NCBI GenBank assembly: GCA_003165455.1
Contig: PLUJ01000161.1
Coordinates: 4,229-12,389 of the forward strand
Direction of reading: 5' to 3'
Source: Acidobacteriaceae bacterium
GTDB lineage: Bacteria; Acidobacteriota; Terriglobia; Terriglobales; Acidobacteriaceae
DNA length: 8,161 nt
Below are positions 6,271-8,161 of this stretch, piece by piece. Position 1 is the first letter of the stretch; each line of letters opens with the position of its first letter. The position numbers and the translations under genes were made by a program. The notes beneath the pieces are model-generated. The model was not told the DNA's origin. It saw only the letters and a list, made by a program, of their open reading frames with translations, and made no database searches.

Positions 6271-7041
6271 CTATTTGTCCTCAATTCGGAAGGCTCCCGG
6301 CGGCGGCCATCCTGGCTGCACGTAGGCAAAGTAGAGCGCGTCCAGTTGCGCCCACAGAATGTCGCACTTATCGCGCAATGCCTGGATCGCCAACTCTTGC
6401 TCGGCTCGCGTCTTCGCGTTGTCGTAGACGTAGTTCACCGCGAACTGCGCGTCTTCCGGCGCTTGATAAAGTCGCGCCTCAAAATAATCTAGCCCGCCCG
6501 AAAGCCATGGATAAAACTGGCGCAATTTTTCCACCCGCAGCGTTATCAGCTTGGCGGAAAACAATTCGGTCAGCGACGATGCCACCGCTTCCAGCAAAGA
6601 TCGATTGCGAACGATATTCAAATATTCGTTCACCGCAAAACGCGTCGCCGGAAGAATTCCCGTCCCCGCGCGAACCTGCGCCGCATCCAACCCCGTAGCC
6701 TCCGCCAACTTTACCCAGCGCTTGATGCCGCCTTCGCTGGTCGCGTCCCCATCGTGATCGACCACGCGTTTGCGCCACGCGCGCCGGAACACCGGATCCG
6801 GCCCGCGCGAAAGAATGATCGAATCTTTAATCGGGATGATGCTCTGGTAGTAATAGCGGTTCAGCGCCCAGGCCTGCAGTTGTCCGCGGCTCAGCTGGCC
6901 TTCATGCATCATCAAATGGAACGGATGTTTGTGGTGATAACGTTCCTCGCCCACAGCCTGTAAGCCCGCCCGCAACTCGTCCAGAGTAAGCAACGGGCCA
7001 GCTTGCGGTATCGTTTCGGTTTCTACAGGTTGAACTGCCAT
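6271..7041 (-). CDS. pqqC: PqqC, pyrroloquinoline-quinone synthase
   Basis: PqqC is the cofactor-less oxidase performing ring closure and eight-electron oxidation of AHQQ to PQQ. The 256-residue product has family length and signatures: RYHHKHPFHLMMHEGQL (34-50), WALNRYYYQSIIPIKD (58-73), RRAWRKRVVDHDG (86-98), SSLTELFS (155-162) and ILWAQLDALYFAYVQPG (228-244). Against Klebsiella PqqC as I remember it, His36, Arg62, Tyr65, Gln66, Arg92, His96, Tyr186, Arg190 and Lys225 match active-site His24, Arg50, Tyr53, Gln54, Arg80, His84, Tyr175, Arg179 and Lys214. The position of His154, in the O2-binding core, is Ile166 here. The ATG at 7041 overlaps the end of pqqB by 19 bases and is preceded four bases upstream by GGAGG, so the start is firm and translation is probably coupled. 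Confidence 0.95.
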   Translation of the reverse strand: MAVQPVETETIPQAGPLLTLDELRAGLQAVGEERYHHKHPFHLMMHEGQLSRGQLQAWALNRYYYQSIIPIKDSIILSRGPDPVFRRAWRKRVVDHDGDATSEGGIKRWVKLAEATGLDAAQVRAGTGILPATRFAVNEYLNIVRNRSLLEAVASSLTELFSAKLITLRVEKLRQFYPWLSGGLDYFEARLYQAPEDAQFAVNYVYDNAKTRAEQELAIQALRDKCDILWAQLDALYFAYVQPGWPPPGAFRIEDK

Positions 7042-7943
7042 CCGTCCTCCGCGATTTCCCAGCCCGCGTCCCGCACTTGGCGATACTGCGTGCTCGCTTC
7101 GTTCAGCATGGGGTTGGTGTTATTGATGTGCAGAAATATTTTACGCGGACGGCGTACGCCCGCCAACTTCGTCAAGATATTTTCCACCGGGATGTGCCCC
7201 ATCTGCAGCGCGGTCTGCCCGCTGCCTTGCACCCGGATCAGTTCGTCATCGCTCCAGAATGTGCCATCGAACAGCAGGACATCGCAGGATTCAAGTTGAT
7301 GAAGCAACGCATCGTCTAACTGCGGAACCGCCGGCATGTAGGCAACCCGCGAGCCCGAACCGGATTCGAGAACGAATCCCATGGAAGCCTCGCCAGTAAC
7401 GAGTTGCCCGCGCCGATCTTCCGTTACATAAGCTGGATAATGCTCGCTCAATGACCACGCCTGGCATCGCAATCCGGACTCCTCTCCCTGCGCATTGCAC
7501 AAAGAAAATAGTTTTCCGGATTCAAAATCGCTCCACGCGGTTTGATTCGGAATCCGTTGCAACATGCCGAACATCGAGTTGTCCTCTCGCAGAATGCGCC
7601 TCACCGATCCGGTCGAGTAAATTCGCAGGGGCTGAAGTTCGCGAAGCAACAAGAGTCCTAACACATGGTCGAGATCCGCATTCGCCAAAACAATCCCGGC
7701 AATCGGCGATTGGCGAATACCCTCCCGCGGATGGAGTTGAGGCATGCCTTCAATCTGCATTCGCAAATCCGGAGACGCCCCCAGCAGAAACCATGACTGC
7801 TCATCTTGGGTGATGGCGACCTGAGTCTGGCTTCGCGCCGCACCGCGAAAGGCGCCGGCCCTTACTGCGCGACAATTGGCGCAGGCGCAATTCCACTGCG
7901 GAAACGCACCTCCAGCCGCTGAGCCTAGGATCTTTACTTGCAC
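7023..7943 (-). CDS. pqqB: PqqB, metallo-beta-lactamase-fold PQQ biosynthesis protein
   Basis: PqqB is a metallo-beta-lactamase-fold protein of PQQ synthesis, reported to hydroxylate the Glu-Tyr intermediate before PqqC acts. The 306 residues match family length. The N-terminus MQVKILGSAAGGAFPQWNCA is typical, with the CxCxxC cysteines 19, 21 and 24. LANADLDHVLGLL (86-98) replaces the HxHxDH of true hydrolases, as is normal for PqqB. FDGTFW (225-230), MGHIPV (248-253) and LHINNTNP (271-278) complete the set. The start codon is GTG at 7943, fixed by the conserved N-terminus; there is no clear Shine-Dalgarno. It is the first gene of pqqBCD, and the region upstream carries a 35-bp tandem array instead of an obvious pqqA. 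Confidence 0.95.
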   Translation of the reverse strand: MQVKILGSAAGGAFPQWNCACANCRAVRAGAFRGAARSQTQVAITQDEQSWFLLGASPDLRMQIEGMPQLHPREGIRQSPIAGIVLANADLDHVLGLLLLRELQPLRIYSTGSVRRILREDNSMFGMLQRIPNQTAWSDFESGKLFSLCNAQGEESGLRCQAWSLSEHYPAYVTEDRRGQLVTGEASMGFVLESGSGSRVAYMPAVPQLDDALLHQLESCDVLLFDGTFWSDDELIRVQGSGQTALQMGHIPVENILTKLAGVRRPRKIFLHINNTNPMLNEASTQYRQVRDAGWEIAEDGWQFNL

Positions 7944-7957
7944 TGAGGAAGTTTACA

Positions 7958-8003
7958 CGCGACTTTGACTCCGAGAAGAGCCCTCTTAAGTTCGCGACTT
8001 TGA
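7958..8003. repeat. Direct repeat CGCGACTTTGA, 35 bases apart
   Basis: CGCGACTTTGA occurs at 7958-7968 and 7993-8003. The match continues as a C/T mismatch and then TC. The 35-base offset equals the period of the adjacent array at 8018-8157, which suggests older, decayed units of the same array or a second element in register. It lies 15-60 bases upstream of the pqqB start. Confidence 0.7.
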
Positions 8004-8017
8004 TTCTGGGCGTGGAG

Positions 8018-8157
8018 ATCTTGTCGCTGCAGAGTGCCTGGGGGTGCTACAACTCTTGTCGCTGCAAATAGCCTTTGAGTGGCGCACATCTTATCGCTGC
8101 AAGGAGCCTTTGGGTGGCGCGCATCTTGTCGCTGCAAAGAGCCTTTGGGTGGCGCAG
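8018..8157. repeat. 35-bp tandem repeat array upstream of pqqB (four units)
   Basis: Four head-to-tail units start at 8018, 8053, 8088 and 8123. By eye, units 2 and 3 each match unit 4 at 31 of 35 positions, and unit 1 (nearest pqqB) at 27. The shared core reads CTTGTCGCTGCAAAGAGCCT and then TTGGGTGGCGC, with small changes. No spacers separate the units, so it is not CRISPR. Because 35 is not a multiple of 3, any reading frame through it shifts frame at each unit, arguing against a repeat-coding gene. The array lies 75-214 bases before the pqqB start and ends four bases from the window edge, so it may extend further. Function unknown. Confidence 0.88.
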
Positions 8158-8161
8158 CGCT

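Noticed and set aside
6270..6329. ATG at 6329 as the pqqD start
   Set aside because: It would add 20 unconserved residues within the pqqC coding region; GTG 6269 has a ribosome binding site and gives the normal family length.
7934..8137. 67-residue minus-strand open frame in the repeat array
   Set aside because: It runs through the 35-bp repeats in changing frames, overlaps the pqqB start, and has no PqqA Glu-x-x-x-Tyr motif.
8018..8157. CRISPR array
   Set aside because: The 35-bp units are directly abutting with no spacers, and no cas gene is present.

Overview
The window looks like chromosomal DNA of a Gram-negative soil-type bacterium, most likely an Acidobacteriota member of the Koribacter/Terriglobia type. 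That assignment is inference. It rests on the moderately high GC, two Sec-exported outer-membrane beta-barrel proteins with proline-rich linkers, a PqqBCDE set, and a DUF433/DUF5615 toxin-antitoxin pair. No rRNA, tRNA, insertion sequence, integrase or CRISPR array was found.

Layout. (1) Bases 1-911, minus strand: the N-terminal 303 codons of homoserine dehydrogenase, running off the left edge. (2) 912-1260: divergent spacer. (3) 1261-2094, plus: a small outer-membrane beta-barrel protein. (4) 2162-3295, minus: pqqE, convergent with the barrel gene. (5) 3296-3502: divergent spacer holding four exact-period 14-bp repeats and a perfect TATAAT for pqqE. (6) 3503-4939, plus: a BBP2/OmpL-like porin. 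(7) 5095-5682, plus: a DUF433 antitoxin and an overlapping DUF5615 toxin broken by a one-base frameshift in a C-run. (8) 5705-5896, minus: a small antitoxin-like gene without a partner. (9) 5979-7943, minus: the tightly packed pqqB-pqqC-pqqD unit. (10) 7944-8161: the pqqB upstream region, with a 35-bp tandem repeat array reaching almost to the right edge.

How the genes work together. PqqE (with PqqD as peptide chaperone) crosslinks Glu and Tyr of the precursor peptide PqqA. PqqB is a metallo-beta-lactamase-fold enzyme needed mid-pathway. PqqC performs the final ring closure and oxidation to pyrroloquinoline quinone (PQQ), the cofactor of periplasmic dehydrogenases. Here the usual cluster is split: pqqBCD and pqqE share a strand but are separated by about 2.7 kb carrying opposite-strand genes, and each part has its own short-repeat array just upstream. 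No pqqA is visible in the window.

Most worth a second look: the two repeat arrays in front of the two pqq units, the frameshifted toxin, the missing pqqA, and an apparent Ile in PqqC at the position of catalytic His154.
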